This document shows, piece by piece, positions 11,360 to 22,698 of a DNA stretch of 64,000 bases; positions within the stretch are counted from its first letter, which is position 1; each line of letters starts with the position of its first letter. The stretch is taken from contig JAHREC010000009.1 in assembly GCA_020081605.1 (NCBI GenBank), forward strand, positions 558,001 to 622,000, read 5' to 3'. Position numbers and translations under genes: made by a program. Source of the stretch: Albifimbria verrucaria. Lineage: Eukaryota > Ascomycota > Sordariomycetes > Hypocreales > Stachybotryaceae. The notes below the pieces were generated by a model, which had not been told where the DNA came from, searched no databases, and was given only the letters and a program-made list of their open reading frames with translations.

Positions 11360-12554
11360 TTACAGGTAAGGCTTGACCTGAGCTTCTGACCACTCCCAAT
11401 ACTTCTGGCCAAGCTCTGGCTCTACAAGATCCTTGCGAGGCAACTCTTTCCTACCGAACGGTGTGACTGCAACAGTTAATACATGTACAATGGGGAGTAA
11501 ATTGACTAAACTTACTCCATAAATCGTTCACCGAAATTGAGTCATGTAGGCCTGCAAACAACTCCGTGTACGCGCCGAATTTGGGCGGCCTTCCAGCAAT
11601 TTTCTAGTAGTGGGAGTTAATGATTAGATGCTCTCTCGCCAAATCTCATGCTCTCTCATGTAGGAAAGAAGGGCAGACTCACCATAAATAGCATTTGGCC
11701 TTTGGAAAAGTGCTTTTGTAGGCCTGTGTTCAAGAGCCCCGGACTCAAAGACTAAAGTAGAATCATTATCAGTTAGATGCTGCATCTCACACTGAATCAC
11801 TAAGGCATATTTACCAGGCTAAGAATTCCACTTTCCTGATTTCTTCTGGCAAATTCAGCTGCATGGATGAGATTACCGGCTTTTGACCGGCCGTATTTTA
11901 CCGTTGCGTCTTCATCACGGTGGTAGTCCATATTGGAGAAGTCGATGGCTGGTTTGGGTGCAAAGTCAACCGACATAGATGACACCCAGACAACTCGAAC
12001 AGAATTTCGTGGTGATGTCTTCGCCGTCTGCTTAAGCAATGGAGTCAAGAAATGAATGAAAAGAAAATGCCCGAGGACATTAGTGCCAAGCTGCAATTCA
12101 TACCCCTGCACTGTCGTTGAGCCCTGAGGTGGTGTCATAACTCCTGCGTTGTTCCATATGACATCGAGCCGATTTTCTTTAGCTAGAAAGGTATTGGCCG
12201 ATTCCTTGATTGTGGATAAATCATCGAGCTGAAGCTTCAGGAATATCAACTCTCCCCGCGAATTTGGGTGCGAATTTCTGATATCATCGATCGCCTCCTG
12301 CGCACGGCTCCCGGAGCGCGCAGCAACCCAAATTCTAGCATTATGTTGGTATAGAATTCTAGCGAGTTCTTTACCAACGCCATTAGAAGCACCCGTAATT
12401 ATAAAGACCTGAAGAGCTTGTTAATAATCTTCATCTTGCAAAACTCCAAGCGCTAGATTGCCGAAAGAACAGACCTTGCCAGATTGGTCAGGAGATTCTC
12501 TTCCGTAAGAGGTGCCTTGTAAGGAATGATGGTGCTTCGTCGAAGGCCCTCCAT
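11360..12554 (-). CDS. Short-chain dehydrogenase/reductase, one apparent frameshift
   Basis: An NAD(P)-dependent oxidoreductase of the retinol-dehydrogenase/WWOX-like classical SDR group. Exons (minus strand): 12554-12475, 12408-11815, 11751-11683, 11603-11516, 11466-11360; introns of 49-79 bases. The nucleotide-binding motif TGASNGVG follows the first intron, NNAG is near 12140, and the catalytic S...YGRSK (YxxxK) is near 11890. About 312 residues, normal for this group. In exon 1 the frame is broken at 12491-12492: adding one base to this two-base G run (plus strand) restores the usual N-terminal LPDQSGK. It has a good TATA box upstream and lies on the same strand as the dioxygenase-like gene and the regulator that follow. 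Substrate unknown. Confidence 0.85.
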
Positions 12555-12646
12555 GGTGTCTCAGTTATTCAGTTTGGGTACAATGAATTGGTGGTTTATG
12601 GTGTTTATGAGGATATTGCTTATACACCATTTCAGCGGATTGACTC

Positions 12647-12653
12647 TTTTATA
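12647..12653 (-). promoter_or_regulatory. Putative TATA box of the SDR gene
   Basis: TATAAAA on the minus strand, about 95 bases upstream of the start at 12554. Confidence 0.45.
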
Positions 12654-12659
12654 GCTGCT

Positions 12660-13044
12660 TGGCCGGACGCAGTTAACAGCGGAATTTATAAATCCGCAAA
12701 TTCAATACGCGCGGACTTGTCTGCAATCACGACATGACGGGCAGTGAGTGAGGCTGTGGATAGTGACCATGCTAGTGCTCAATGTGGCTCGGAACTACGT
12801 GATTATCGCCGGAGCTCCGCTTAGTCAGTTCAGCTTGGTTCTGAAGAGCACCATGTCCTATTCTACTTGAGCGGGCTGCTCACGTTACACGAGAGTACCA
12901 AGTTTATTTATTTTGTTTTAGCGATTTGCAATGTGCGGTATATGATTCTATCTAATCGAACTTGTCCACTACGCACAGATGCAGTTGCTGTGTTGCCTCA
13001 CGCTATCAAGCAGGCATGTTGTAGGCGCCCAACCTCTGCTCAGT
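12660..13044. other. Intergenic, no gene seen
   Basis: Upstream region of the SDR and downstream region of the dioxygenase-like gene. No coding signal. Confidence 0.45.
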
Positions 13045-14275
13045 CTAAGTGGTCAACTGTTGCTTGAAGAGCATAAAATGTGGCATCTGGCTCATTGGTT
13101 TGCTCGGTGTTTCAAGACCTAATTTTCGGAGCCGTTCAAGTTCCATCTCTTGCTTCTTCTGTTGGGCGTCCAGCCTTCCTGGGATGAACATTTCCCGCTC
13201 ACCGCTAATTTTCCAATCCTTGAACATCCCTGGCCCACCAAGATCCTGTATCGTCTTGAGCTCAACCAAGCTATAGCTAGCCGGGTCGTCGCGGTTGAAC
13301 TGGAAAGGTGCTGCAAGTGAAACGGGAGGGTTTGTGATAATTCCTAGTTATCAGGTCAGCAACAGCCCAAGCTCTCGTGGTTTCGTGTCGCTTGCACGTA
13401 CTGATGGCGCGGCGTCCGTTTTTGCTAGCGCTATGCAGCATAAGTGGATGCATTAGAATGACATCTCCTTCTTTCCTGTCATTTCATGGAAGCTCTCGGC
13501 GGGCGCATCTTGAATAATCTGGTTAAAGCGGTTATGTTTTTCATCCGCGCTCACTTCAGTTCCGCGAGGGTTCATCATTGGATTGAGGCCTATTACATGT
13601 TGGTCACTGCTTTTCTTAAAATGAGATAGCTGCACTTCTCATACCTTCAGGATGGTCGTACTAGAGTTAAACTTAACATCAAGAGATCGTTATCACGAGA
13701 GAGGAGAAAGGTGTGAAGCGCTTACCAGTAGTTTACCGATTCTTTTGGGCCCTTCATCGCAGATCCAGGTGGCTCCAGAATTTTCACCGACATCACTCCA
13801 GCATGGAATCACCAGTAAAGCTTGTTCGGGACTGTCCAAAAATGAGCGAAGAAGTCGCCGTCAACGTGCCAGTTTCTAAGCTCTTTGGGGGCACTTTTGT
13901 GCCCTCGGTCTCCTCGCTGCCAAGATTCACAATAAAGGCATCAGTCCACATCTCTCCGCCTTTAGCTATCCGATCTTCACCGCCACATAGCTCACAGATG
14001 GCTGCCCAAGCAATAGGTGCGATTTCTTTGGCAGGGACAACGTTAAGCTTAGACATGTGCGAGCGCTCGTTGGTCCATGTAGATTTGTTGTTGGGGTCCA
14101 TGCCAAGTCGGTGCCAGACATTTCTCGTCCACCAGTCACATTTCTCTAGAGGGATAGCTCCAGGCAAGCGCAGGAAGCCATGCTTCATGAAAGATGCAAC
14201 CTGCTCTTGTGTGAGAGTTTTGAACTGCTGCTTTTGCAATAGCTCGTCCATGGCAATTGTAGAGTCGGTGGCCAT
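13045..14275 (-). CDS. Phytanoyl-CoA dioxygenase-like Fe(II)/2-oxoglutarate oxygenase, two apparent frameshifts
   Basis: Non-heme iron oxygenases of this family hydroxylate lipids or secondary metabolites with 2-oxoglutarate and O2. The iron-binding WHVDGDFF (HxD) lies near 13865, and the distal histidine region HPLMLHSASKNGRRA with the 2OG-binding arginine lies near 13430. Introns 13661-13725, 13591-13644 and 13344-13401 all join in frame. Two frame breaks remain: a G5 run at 13887-13891 just before the HxD motif, and a C2 run at 13467-13468 before the distal histidine; one extra base at each gives a continuous family-like reading. The start at 14275 is preferred over the in-frame ATG at 14353 because a TATA-like element lies at 14376-14382, too close to the latter. 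The C-terminus is charged and helical. Substrate unknown; proximity to the SDR suggests a shared pathway. Confidence 0.85.
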
Positions 14276-14375
14276 GTTGGGAATGGGAAAATAAACGGAT
14301 GCAGTTGTGCTTACTCGAAAATTTAGAGATAACTTGAAGTCGATTTTTGTCATGCATTCGCAGGGAATGCCCTTG

Positions 14376-14382
14376 ATTTATA
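14376..14382 (-). promoter_or_regulatory. Putative TATA box of the dioxygenase-like gene
   Basis: TATAAAT on the minus strand, about 100 bases upstream of the preferred start at 14275. Confidence 0.4.
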
Positions 14383-14389
14383 TGCATTT

Positions 14390-14765
14390 TAACCCCGAGA
14401 AGGACATGTAAATCCCGGCAGAGTGAGCCTATGACGCCTCGGGCCTGTTCCCACCACCCAATGATAAGTAACGATCGCTGGGCTAGGACCAGGAATTCCG
14501 AGACAGCAGAAGATGGTAGAGATCTAATTGGACATGTCTGTTAATTTGTTCTAGAAAGCGTATAGTCCTCGGGGAGCGTCCCCGTGGGTTAGTCGAGCAG
14601 GGTTGTCGTGTCTTTGTCAACAAGATCAAATAAGGCATAGTTGATGCTGATTTCACGATCTAGCCAGAACTTTTGGCCTGGGCTCGCAGCGATTATTAGG
14701 TACAGAAATTGGCTAGTGTGTTGCTGTCTATTCGAGGGCGGCTAATATGGATAATACAACCTCCT
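14390..14765. other. Intergenic, no gene seen
   Basis: Space between the dioxygenase-like gene and the 3' end of the Zn2Cys6 regulator. No coding signal. Confidence 0.45.
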
Positions 14766-16893
14766 TCAGGTTGGCGTAGACATCAGCCAGTCCAAGAGCC
14801 CAGCCATTTCCGCGATGCCCCCACCTTGATCACTCCAGACTCTTAGTCTTTGCTGGACTAGGGATACGCACTCTAGCCAATCAGGTGGCAAATCCAAACA
14901 GAGCGTTGATGCTATCCCCAGCTCCTTTCCACGGACTGCCGCGATGAGACACAAGGCGTGGTTGAAGCGTACACGGCATGCTATCCATGATCCTCCGTGA
15001 CGCCAGAATGGCTTCTCAGTGCGGACACGATAAATATTGAAGCGTAAACCAGTAGTTGCTTCTGCACCGAAGTGTCGTACCTGATCCGTCGTCAAACGGG
15101 AACCGCCATGTAGGCAAATGTACAAATAAGCTCGGCATAAAAGCTCACTGATCTCGAGGTAACGTTCGCGTAAGAGTTTGATGAGCTCATTCTCTACCGG
15201 AGGCGGCCACGAATCAGGTGGAACATTGAACCGAAGAGCAGCTGGTAAACAATCCAGCCATTGCTGAAGCTGGCCCCGGAGCTGGCCAAGAGTCTTGTCA
15301 ATTTCTGCTGCTGATGCGGAATCAACAGTCTTTGAAAGGCCTGCCACGGCATGGCGGGTTCGATTGAGCAGTCGACGCAAAGATACCTCTGCCAGGAAAA
15401 AATAATGCGACAACGACGGCGCTGACTGAGCCTGGGAACTCTGGCCTGCATCCTCATCTATGGGAAACATCGGAACAGAGAAGGGATACGTAGATTCTTG
15501 CAAAGTGCTGGTCGGGAGGTCCGGAAGCTCGTGGCGCATCTCCCTAGATACATTGGTCAATAACAGCCCATCTCAAAGGAACCATTGTGTCATTCAAACC
15601 CTTCAATCTTTAGCAGTGTCCAATACAGCCGCTGCTCTAAGCCTGCATGTGTTGATTTGTGTGAGCTCGGTCATAGACTGCATTTTCACATTACTTACTC
15701 TTTTCCTTTTCAGATCGAGGGATAGTTGACTGGGCCTGCTTCATGGCATAAGCTTCCCAAAGCATCGCAGAAGTGCGAAACATTTTCCATGCTTGGATAG
15801 GGTCAATATTATATTGATGCCATACCCTGCGTTACGAAATTGTCAATAATATTTTGCTCAGGGATGCATCCACTTACCCAAAAAGACAGAAACAGAATGC
15901 GCTGAGCAACGACGTATCTTCAAACACGACTTGCATAAGAGGTCGGGCCATGGAAAAGTACATGCAGGACTCTTTCAAACGACTTTCTGGCACGGCTATG
16001 GTGTAAATGTTAGGTTCGCCCGGTGAGACCACTCGACGTTCATCTTCTGGATAACTGCCCCAGAGAGCGCCAATTGCAAGCACTAGCAGCACGACGCAAG
16101 TTTTAGGGAGGGTTCGAAATTCGTCCTCTGTGCTTCAGCAATATAAGAATCAATCTCATCTGCATCCGTAATCGGGGCTTTGTCTTGGATCGCAGTGATG
16201 AAGATGTTTCGCAGGGCGGATACTCTTTCAGGCGAAGGGATGGACTTCTCTTCTGTATATATTTATTCAGCCGAACTGAGCACCACTTGAGTCATAAGTT
16301 ACGGACCATAAGCAAACGGAATCGGCTTTGCCATATAAGCGGACGGTGGGAACGTCTTGTGCGGTTTCTTCTCTGGAAAAACGGACCAGTCTAGTATCAC
16401 ATCACCAGCCGTGATTGGCGTATAAGGTACGTCTTTGCGCGACAGCGTTTCCAGTCGCTCATCATACAGATACGGAAATTGGAGTGGTCGTATTAGTTGC
16501 TGGGATTGTTGTGCATTTTTGTCAAGTCCATAAGAGTTGATAGTTGACGGTTCTGCACCTCGATAGCAGTGAGAATCTTCTGACCCCATTCCTCAAACCT
16601 GTGGCTCCTGCAGTAAGCGGCTCATATTCTAACAATTTCTTAGAAGTGTATGACTCGAGAGGCTACCTTGATGAGGGATCCGTGTCGGGGTAGACACAGG
16701 TTCGCCCACGCTTGGTGCATTGCGCGCATGCCGGGCGAGCTGAATTGCACCGCGTTTTACTGGCTCGGCAAGCGTCACATGCTGCCACTGTGCGCGTGTG
16801 TGAGAGACGGTCAACAGATCGCTTCCGCTTGAGGCTGGTTTCCTCTTGCGGCGAGACAATGTTTCTTTCGTTCATGGCACATTTGTTGCTCAA
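14766..16893 (-). CDS. Zn2Cys6 transcription factor with fungal-specific middle domain, three apparent frameshifts
   Basis: The first exon (16893-16667) encodes a basic stretch and a binuclear zinc cluster: CDACRASKTRC, then CAQC and C before VYPDTDP. Introns 16608-16666, 16253-16306, 15827-15877, 15643-15698 and 15544-15599 were placed by consensus and reading. The middle and C-terminal parts show the helical fungal transcription-factor domain (GALWGSYPEDE; AWKMFRTSAML; QRLYWTLLKIE; ELPDLPTS; then a long helical tail to 14766). Frame breaks occur at a T5 run 16516-16520, near 16122, and at the 15542-15544 C run beside an acceptor; each is cured by one base. Such proteins bind CGG-type sites as dimers. 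It could regulate the SDR/dioxygenase genes on one side or the sugar transporter/rhamnosidase on the other; this is inference from position only. Confidence 0.85.
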
Positions 16894-17249
16894 AACATGC
16901 AGCCAACTTGGCTATTTCGGATGTGCTTGGAACTAGGACAGTAGGATAATTCGTGATCGGAATCATGGACCCCTGTCAGACACTACATTTTGCCAGGCGG
17001 GTTCGGATATAACGATAAGTAAGCATGGGTGCTGGATTACATCCCTCGTGCTAACAATGACCTTCGTGCTAACAATGACAGTTTTGTCAGAATACAGTAC
17101 GAGCAAAAACACACAATGGAAAACACAATGATTAAATGACACCTAATTGGTTTATTGTTCCATTCTTGTCCTATTCACACCACGCTTATCCAACACCTGA
17201 GGCTCAAAATCAGTTCCACCAACACATAACGTTACAACCAAAGAGTAAT
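16894..17249. other. Promoter region of the 14.8-16.9 kb regulator
   Basis: Upstream of the minus-strand regulator and downstream of the sugar transporter. It contains an 18-base tandem duplication at 17046-17079. Confidence 0.45.
17046..17079. repeat. Short direct repeat, 16 bases twice
   Basis: TCGTGCTAACAATGAC occurs at 17046 and again at 17064 (period 18), perfectly conserved, 150-190 bases upstream of the Zn2Cys6 regulator's start. It may be chance duplication or a doubled binding site. Confidence 0.6.
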
Positions 17250-18889
17250 TCAAGCCTCACTACTCAACATGAGTGCTTGACTCAAATTTTTCTTCATTGC
17301 CATTGCGCCCTCCGGATCGTCGAGCGCGTGAGGGACAAGCTGGTCGCCGAACAACTCATCCATCTGTTCAAGCGTGCGACCCTTGGTTTCGGGGAAGAAG
17401 AACCAATAGCTCACAAATGCAATGATGTTCATTGCAAAAAGACGTAGAAGTAAGCAAATTCAATTCTCGTCAGAGCAATGGGAGTGAGTTGGGCAAAGAC
17501 GAGGTTAACCAGCCAGTTGGTGAAAGTTGTGACGGCATTGCCGAGAGCCCGAACCTCGACGGGGAAAATTTCAGCAGGGTAAACCCAAGAGATGATCCCC
17601 AAAGGTGTGTAAAACAGGCTGAATACAAAGTTCATTGCCACCATGGATCGGAGCTGACTGGCGTTATTGGGGTTGAGATATTGACCCTGGACAGCGTTGA
17701 CAAGCAGGGCGGCACCGAGACCGGCAGCTGAAACAAGAAGGGGCTTGACACGACCAACTCTGTCAAGCATCCAGAGACCGATGGTGCAGTAGACAATGGA
17801 CAGGGCACCGCTGATTCCGATGATCATGAGTGAGGTCTGTGTGTCAATGCCAAGAATCTTATAGATACGAGGTCCGTAACTATTAACTCGTCGTTAGCAT
17901 CCACCCAAAATCCCAACAATTCATAATAGTCACTCACTAATTGATAACATTGATTCCGGATAGTGGACCGAACGCCTGAACTGCACATCCAAGAGCAGTC
18001 GCCTCCTCCATGAAGGCTTTGTGAGGATGGATCTGGTCGTAACCTTGCCAATCTCACGATCCGCTGCGATGACGTCTCGAATCTCAATAAACTCAAGATC
18101 GATACGTGATTGGTTTTCTCCATTCCTCAACTTCTCGAGAACAGCTCAGGCTTCCTCATGTTTGTCCTTCTCCATAAGCCAACGGGGATTCCTGGAGGAA
18201 CCAAATACCGGTAACAAGGATGAGGGCGGGGACGCATTGGAAAGCAAGAGGAAATCGCCCTGTACGGAGATGACTGTCAGTACGAGGCAAACACCGCAAG
18301 AACCACTCCTAGAAAGCCATGAACATACAGGAAAAGGACCCGTGCGCAAAGGAGCAGCCGTAACCGAGCCATTGAGCTACCAAGAAGCCCCAGCTGAGGA
18401 ACCATTGGAGGAGGCCAGACATAGCACCTCGCCACTTTGGTATAGACAGCTCAGAAGCATACATGGGAATTGTGCTAGTCAACATGCCGACGGCGACACC
18501 TCCGATGAAACGACCAATAATAAGCATCGCCATGTTTGTCGATCCAGCTTGTAGTGAGGAACCCAAAGAGAAACCAGCGACCCGAAAAAGATGGTCAATT
18601 TACGACCGATTCTATCAGCGAAAATCTGCAAAGTAACAAGTTAGCGTATGCACGTGGATTTCGCGATGTCTCAAGAACTGACCATGTTGATGATGGTACC
18701 CAAAACAGCACCGCCCTGGAAAGAGCTGACGATACCGCCCTGGGTGTCATCGTTGGGGTTATTGAAATATGCTTTAAAATGAGGAAGGGCAATTGTAGAG
18801 CTGATGATGCCGGAGTCGTAGCCAAACAGAAACCCTCCCACGGCAAGGAAGGCGGCCGAAGCGACCGTGATGGTCGTGCCTCGAGGCAT
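17250..18889 (-). CDS. MFS sugar transporter, several apparent frameshifts and one in-frame TGA
   Basis: A sugar-porter-family major facilitator of the plasma membrane with 12 predicted helices. Signatures: GGFLFGYDSG in helix 1, DRIGRK after helix 2, GRFIGGVAVG in helix 4, a WRFP loop spanning the 18260-18328 intron, ESPRWL before the central loop, and PETKGRTLEQMDELF near the end. Introns: 18626-18682, 18260-18328, 17880-17937. Frame breaks: C3 at 18562-18564, G4 at 18184-18187, C2 at 17989-17990 and A5 at 17436-17440 (plus-strand bases); one added base cures each. Separately, TGA at 18146-18148 interrupts the central loop in the correct frame where arginine (CGA) is likely. It diverges from the alpha-L-rhamnosidase across a 0.94 kb shared promoter, suggesting uptake of rhamnose or rhamnosyl sugars (inference). 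Confidence 0.85.
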
Positions 18890-19833
18890 TGCTTTCGGTA
18901 ACCAGTAATAGACGATGAGTAGTAATAGCGAGGATGTGGAGAGAAGATGGAGAAGAAAAACGACGTCGGGACCCCGATCTTTATGCAAGATACCGGGTGG
19001 GTGAATCCCTTGAAGCACGAGAAAAAATGCTTCAAGGGTGGTAAAGTCGTGGTTCTAGAATTGCGTCCTGAGCGGCTCCCAGTCATAGACTTGCTTAAGC
19101 CACCAAAACTGCCTAGACTAGGCTAGTTTGATCAATAAAGTGATCGAAACTCGGTCGTCTCAAGGCCGAGATGGCTGCAATGCTACCCCGACGATATCAC
19201 AAAGAACCCCAGTGAAAGTTTGCGAACGACCAAGGGGCGTTTAATAATGCCAAATCCTTGTTACCATTGCCAGCGGCGTGCTGGGCTCCACGGCATATGG
19301 CTTTTCACAAATGGTCACGCTTCAAAATTGCCCTTCACTCGTGGCACGCTAAGTTAACTCGAGCTTCAGTTGGGTCTAAATACAGGGGAGAGCTGGAGAA
19401 GTGGAGACACCCACGATCACGACCAGAGGCTCGATGGAGGAGAGTCCGGCTAGAGGTGGGGTGGAAGTGAGCGAGTAGCTGCAAGTACCCTGGGCTTGAG
19501 TGACTTGTGGTGGAGCCTGCTCATTCTTTTCGATTCACTCTTCGATATTACTTCCCGTGCTAAGGCGATGTGACCCGGATGACGGGGACAATGTGGTGGA
19601 GACGGGGCTTATGGACCTCAGGTCATGTTTCTTCTTTCATGTGGCACGACTCGGTTTATTTCCCACCGATACCATGAGTTAGGATCACGTTGAAAATCAC
19701 TCGAATCATCATTCCAACCAGGTTGGTCTCATCTAAAACCTTTGGCCGGCAGGCATTTTCTCTTTCATTTGTACATGTCGAGTGTTTCTTAATACGTCAA
19801 CTTGTCAACTTCTCACTTTTCTCGGGAGAGTAC
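18890..19833. promoter_or_regulatory. Shared divergent promoter, sugar transporter / GH78
   Basis: A 944-base region between two outward-facing genes. It probably carries control sites for both. I did not find a convincing paired CGG regulator site by eye. Frames inside are antisense or random. Confidence 0.5.
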
Positions 19834-22698
19834 ATGTCGCAAGCAGCCATGGAAGTCTCTGTTTGCGGGATTCATGGCTATGGGGAGACTATTGGAATCG
19901 ATGTCGACGAGTTCCGAGTCTTCTGGAAGCTCAATCTTGCAGACGAGCATGCGAAGCAAGTCGCATACCGCTTGGTTGTGTCCACGGACAGTAGCTTGTG
20001 GGATGTTCAAGACGCCATTTGCTATGATTCTGGACGTTGCGAGAGCCATGAGCAGCGCAACATCATCTGCCGTCCTACAAATGGCTTCAAATCGACAACA
20101 ATGCATTACTGGGGGTCCAGATCTGGGATCAGAACGGCAACACAGCAATTAGTTCTGTAAATGAGTTCTACACATCCTATCCGAGATCATCCAAGATCCT
20201 CCCCGTATAGTATGAACCAGACATATGTACGTCTATGACTGCTCTTTAGAATCCCTTTGGTTAATTTTGTCACAGATGCCGCACAGCAGTCTCATCTTTC
20301 GTACTTGGTTCGAAGATGAACCTAACAGGTGGAAGGCCGTGTGGATAGGCGACAGGGGCGACAAGCCGATTTATCTGCGCAAAAGCCTTGTCCTCGCCCG
20401 CAAACCCTCACGAGTAATCGTCTTGGCGTCTGGACTTGGACATTTTAATTTGAGTTTCAACGGACAAGCGGCATCCCTCACATGCTCGACCCTGGATGGA
20501 CTAACTATCACCGGACGGTGCAGTTTGTGGGCTACGACGTGAGCGACAAAGTCCTTGATGGTGAGAATGTGATTGGAGCCCACGTTGGCAATGGGTTTTA
20601 TGCAGGAGACCAAGGAGACAGATTTTTCTGGCCCATGTATGAGGACAATACGTATGTCCGTTACGGAAATGAGCTGTGCTTTTTTGCAGAGATTCACATC
20701 CACTATGACGACGGCACACACGAGTGCATTATTTCGGATCCCACATGGAATGTTCGCAAGAGCGCAACGACTTTGGCCAATATTTATGCCTCTGAAAATC
20801 ACGATAGGCGAGATTTTCCTTTGGGATGGGACAAACCTGGTTTTGACGCCAGCTTTTGGCCAGCGGCAAAGCCTCTGACCGGCCCTCGTGGCAAGCTCAA
20901 TTATCAGAGCCAGCCCCGGTAGTTTTGCACAACGAGTTCGTGCCAATCAGCCAAAGTACTGTGAAGCCTGGGGTCCTCATGTTTGACCTTGGTCAAAATT
21001 CATCCATCATGGTGCGCGTAACGGCAAGCGGACCGGCTGGTGCTGAGTACCGAGTGAAGTATTCAGAAACGATTGGCGAGGACGGACTGGTTCTGATGCC
21101 CGACCCTCTATTCAAGGAGTTCGAGACCAAGGTTTACTCCAAGATTACACTCTCAGGAGATGGTGAGGAGACCTGGAGTCCAGACTTTAGCTTCACCAGC
21201 GCTCGGTATATCCAAATCGAAGGCGCGTCCTTCGATGCAGGCGACAGGCTTCCCGTGATTCATTCAGTCACAGCCAGTCATATTTCCAGTGCGTCAAAGG
21301 TTTTGGGTTTTGTGAAGACTGACAAAGAAGATGTCAATGCTTTGATCAACGCCTGCTACTGGACGTTCAGTTCCAACATCTTCAGCTACCATACGGATTG
21401 TCCCCAGATTGAGAAATTTGGGTGGTTAGAGGTCACGTCATTGCTGTTCCCAGCAACCCAGTACGTACGTGACATGGAGGCTGTGTACACTAAAATTCTC
21501 GACGATATCATGGACGCCCAGGAAGCCTCCGGCTTCGTCCCTACTATGGCGCCTTTGATGCGATATATGTAAGTAAGGCCCTGATTCATGATTTTACAAT
21601 TTTTAACAGTACGATCAGGTGCGGACCACTCAATGACTCGGTGACCTGGGCGGGCGCGATATGCTTACTTCCAGAGCTGATCAAACGTTACTATGGTAAC
21701 ACCTCGGTGTTCTCACGAGTATACAAGTCTTGTGTGGCATACATGGAATACTTGAAACCCAAGGAAAGACATGGAGGACTTATTGAGCACGGACTTGGAG
21801 ATTGGGGTCGCGATATTGCGTTTGGTAACCACCAAGCCAACATTGAAACAGCCTATTACTACAAGTGCCTGCGAAACGTAGCAATGATGGCCAAAGAGTT
21901 GGGATTTGCCTCTGACGAAGAGAGGTTCACCTTGTGGGCTGACCGGATATACCGCGTCTACAACGAGCGTCTTTTGGTCACAGACAAGCAAACCTACCCT
22001 TACTCGTTCTATACATCATTGGACAACCCTGGAAAACTTGACCGGACCATGGTTGCACAAGCCGTCGCGCTGCAGTTTGATCTTGTGCCATCAGAACATC
22101 GAGCAGATGTTATTACAGCATTCATAGCCGATGCGGATGACTCGAATCATGTCATGCGCGCTGGCGAACTTGGGCTCAAATACCTCTGGAATACACTGGC
22201 AGAGCCAGACGTGGATCGCCCAGATATCGTACTAGACATGGCACGTCAGGAGGAGCACCCATCGTATATGCGTTTCCTGCGAAGAGGCGAAACCACTTTG
22301 TTGGAGTTCTGGCAAGACAACTGTCGCTCAAAGTGCCATGACATGCTGGGTACTATATATGAGTGGTTCTACAGCTGCGTGCTTGGCGTGCAGCCGGGAG
22401 AAGACGCATATCGCACATGGACACTCAGACCCTGTTTCAAAACAGAGTTCGAGTATGTCGAGGAGAGGTAGATTGCCCTTACGGTCTCATCTCTGTACGA
22501 TTCGACCGTCGCGGCAGAAGCGATGGAAAAGTCAGGATCGACGTTAGAGTCCCGTCAGGCACAACGTGCGAGCTGTGCATGCCAGGTGAAAAGTCTCAGG
22601 TCGAGATTGCGAGGGAGAATACTGAAGAGAGAAGGACTAGTTGGGGAAAGACTGTAAAACTTCGACAAGGATGTTATCAACTCGAGGTCACACCATAA
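19834..22698 (+). CDS. GH78-type alpha-L-rhamnosidase, several apparent frameshifts
   Basis: It hydrolyses terminal alpha-L-rhamnose from glycosides and plant polysaccharides. An N-terminal beta domain is followed by the DGTHE-like carbohydrate domain (about 20700), the segment VMFDLGQN-type near 20980, and the (alpha/alpha)6 catalytic domain starting near 21350 with NIFSYHTDCPQIEKFGWLEVT, then NDSVTWAGA, GDWGRD and the closing WTLRPCF/VEGEV region. Introns: 20227-20275 (before MPHSSLIFRTW) and 21569-21609 (41 bases). Frame breaks at G5 20111-20115, C4 20201-20204, C3 20475-20477, C4 20914-20917 and G2 22462-22463; all but the second are cured by one base, the second by two. No signal peptide is obvious, so it may be intracellular and act on imported oligosaccharides or glycosides. 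An alternative start is the ATG at 19849. Divergent from a sugar transporter. Confidence 0.88.
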
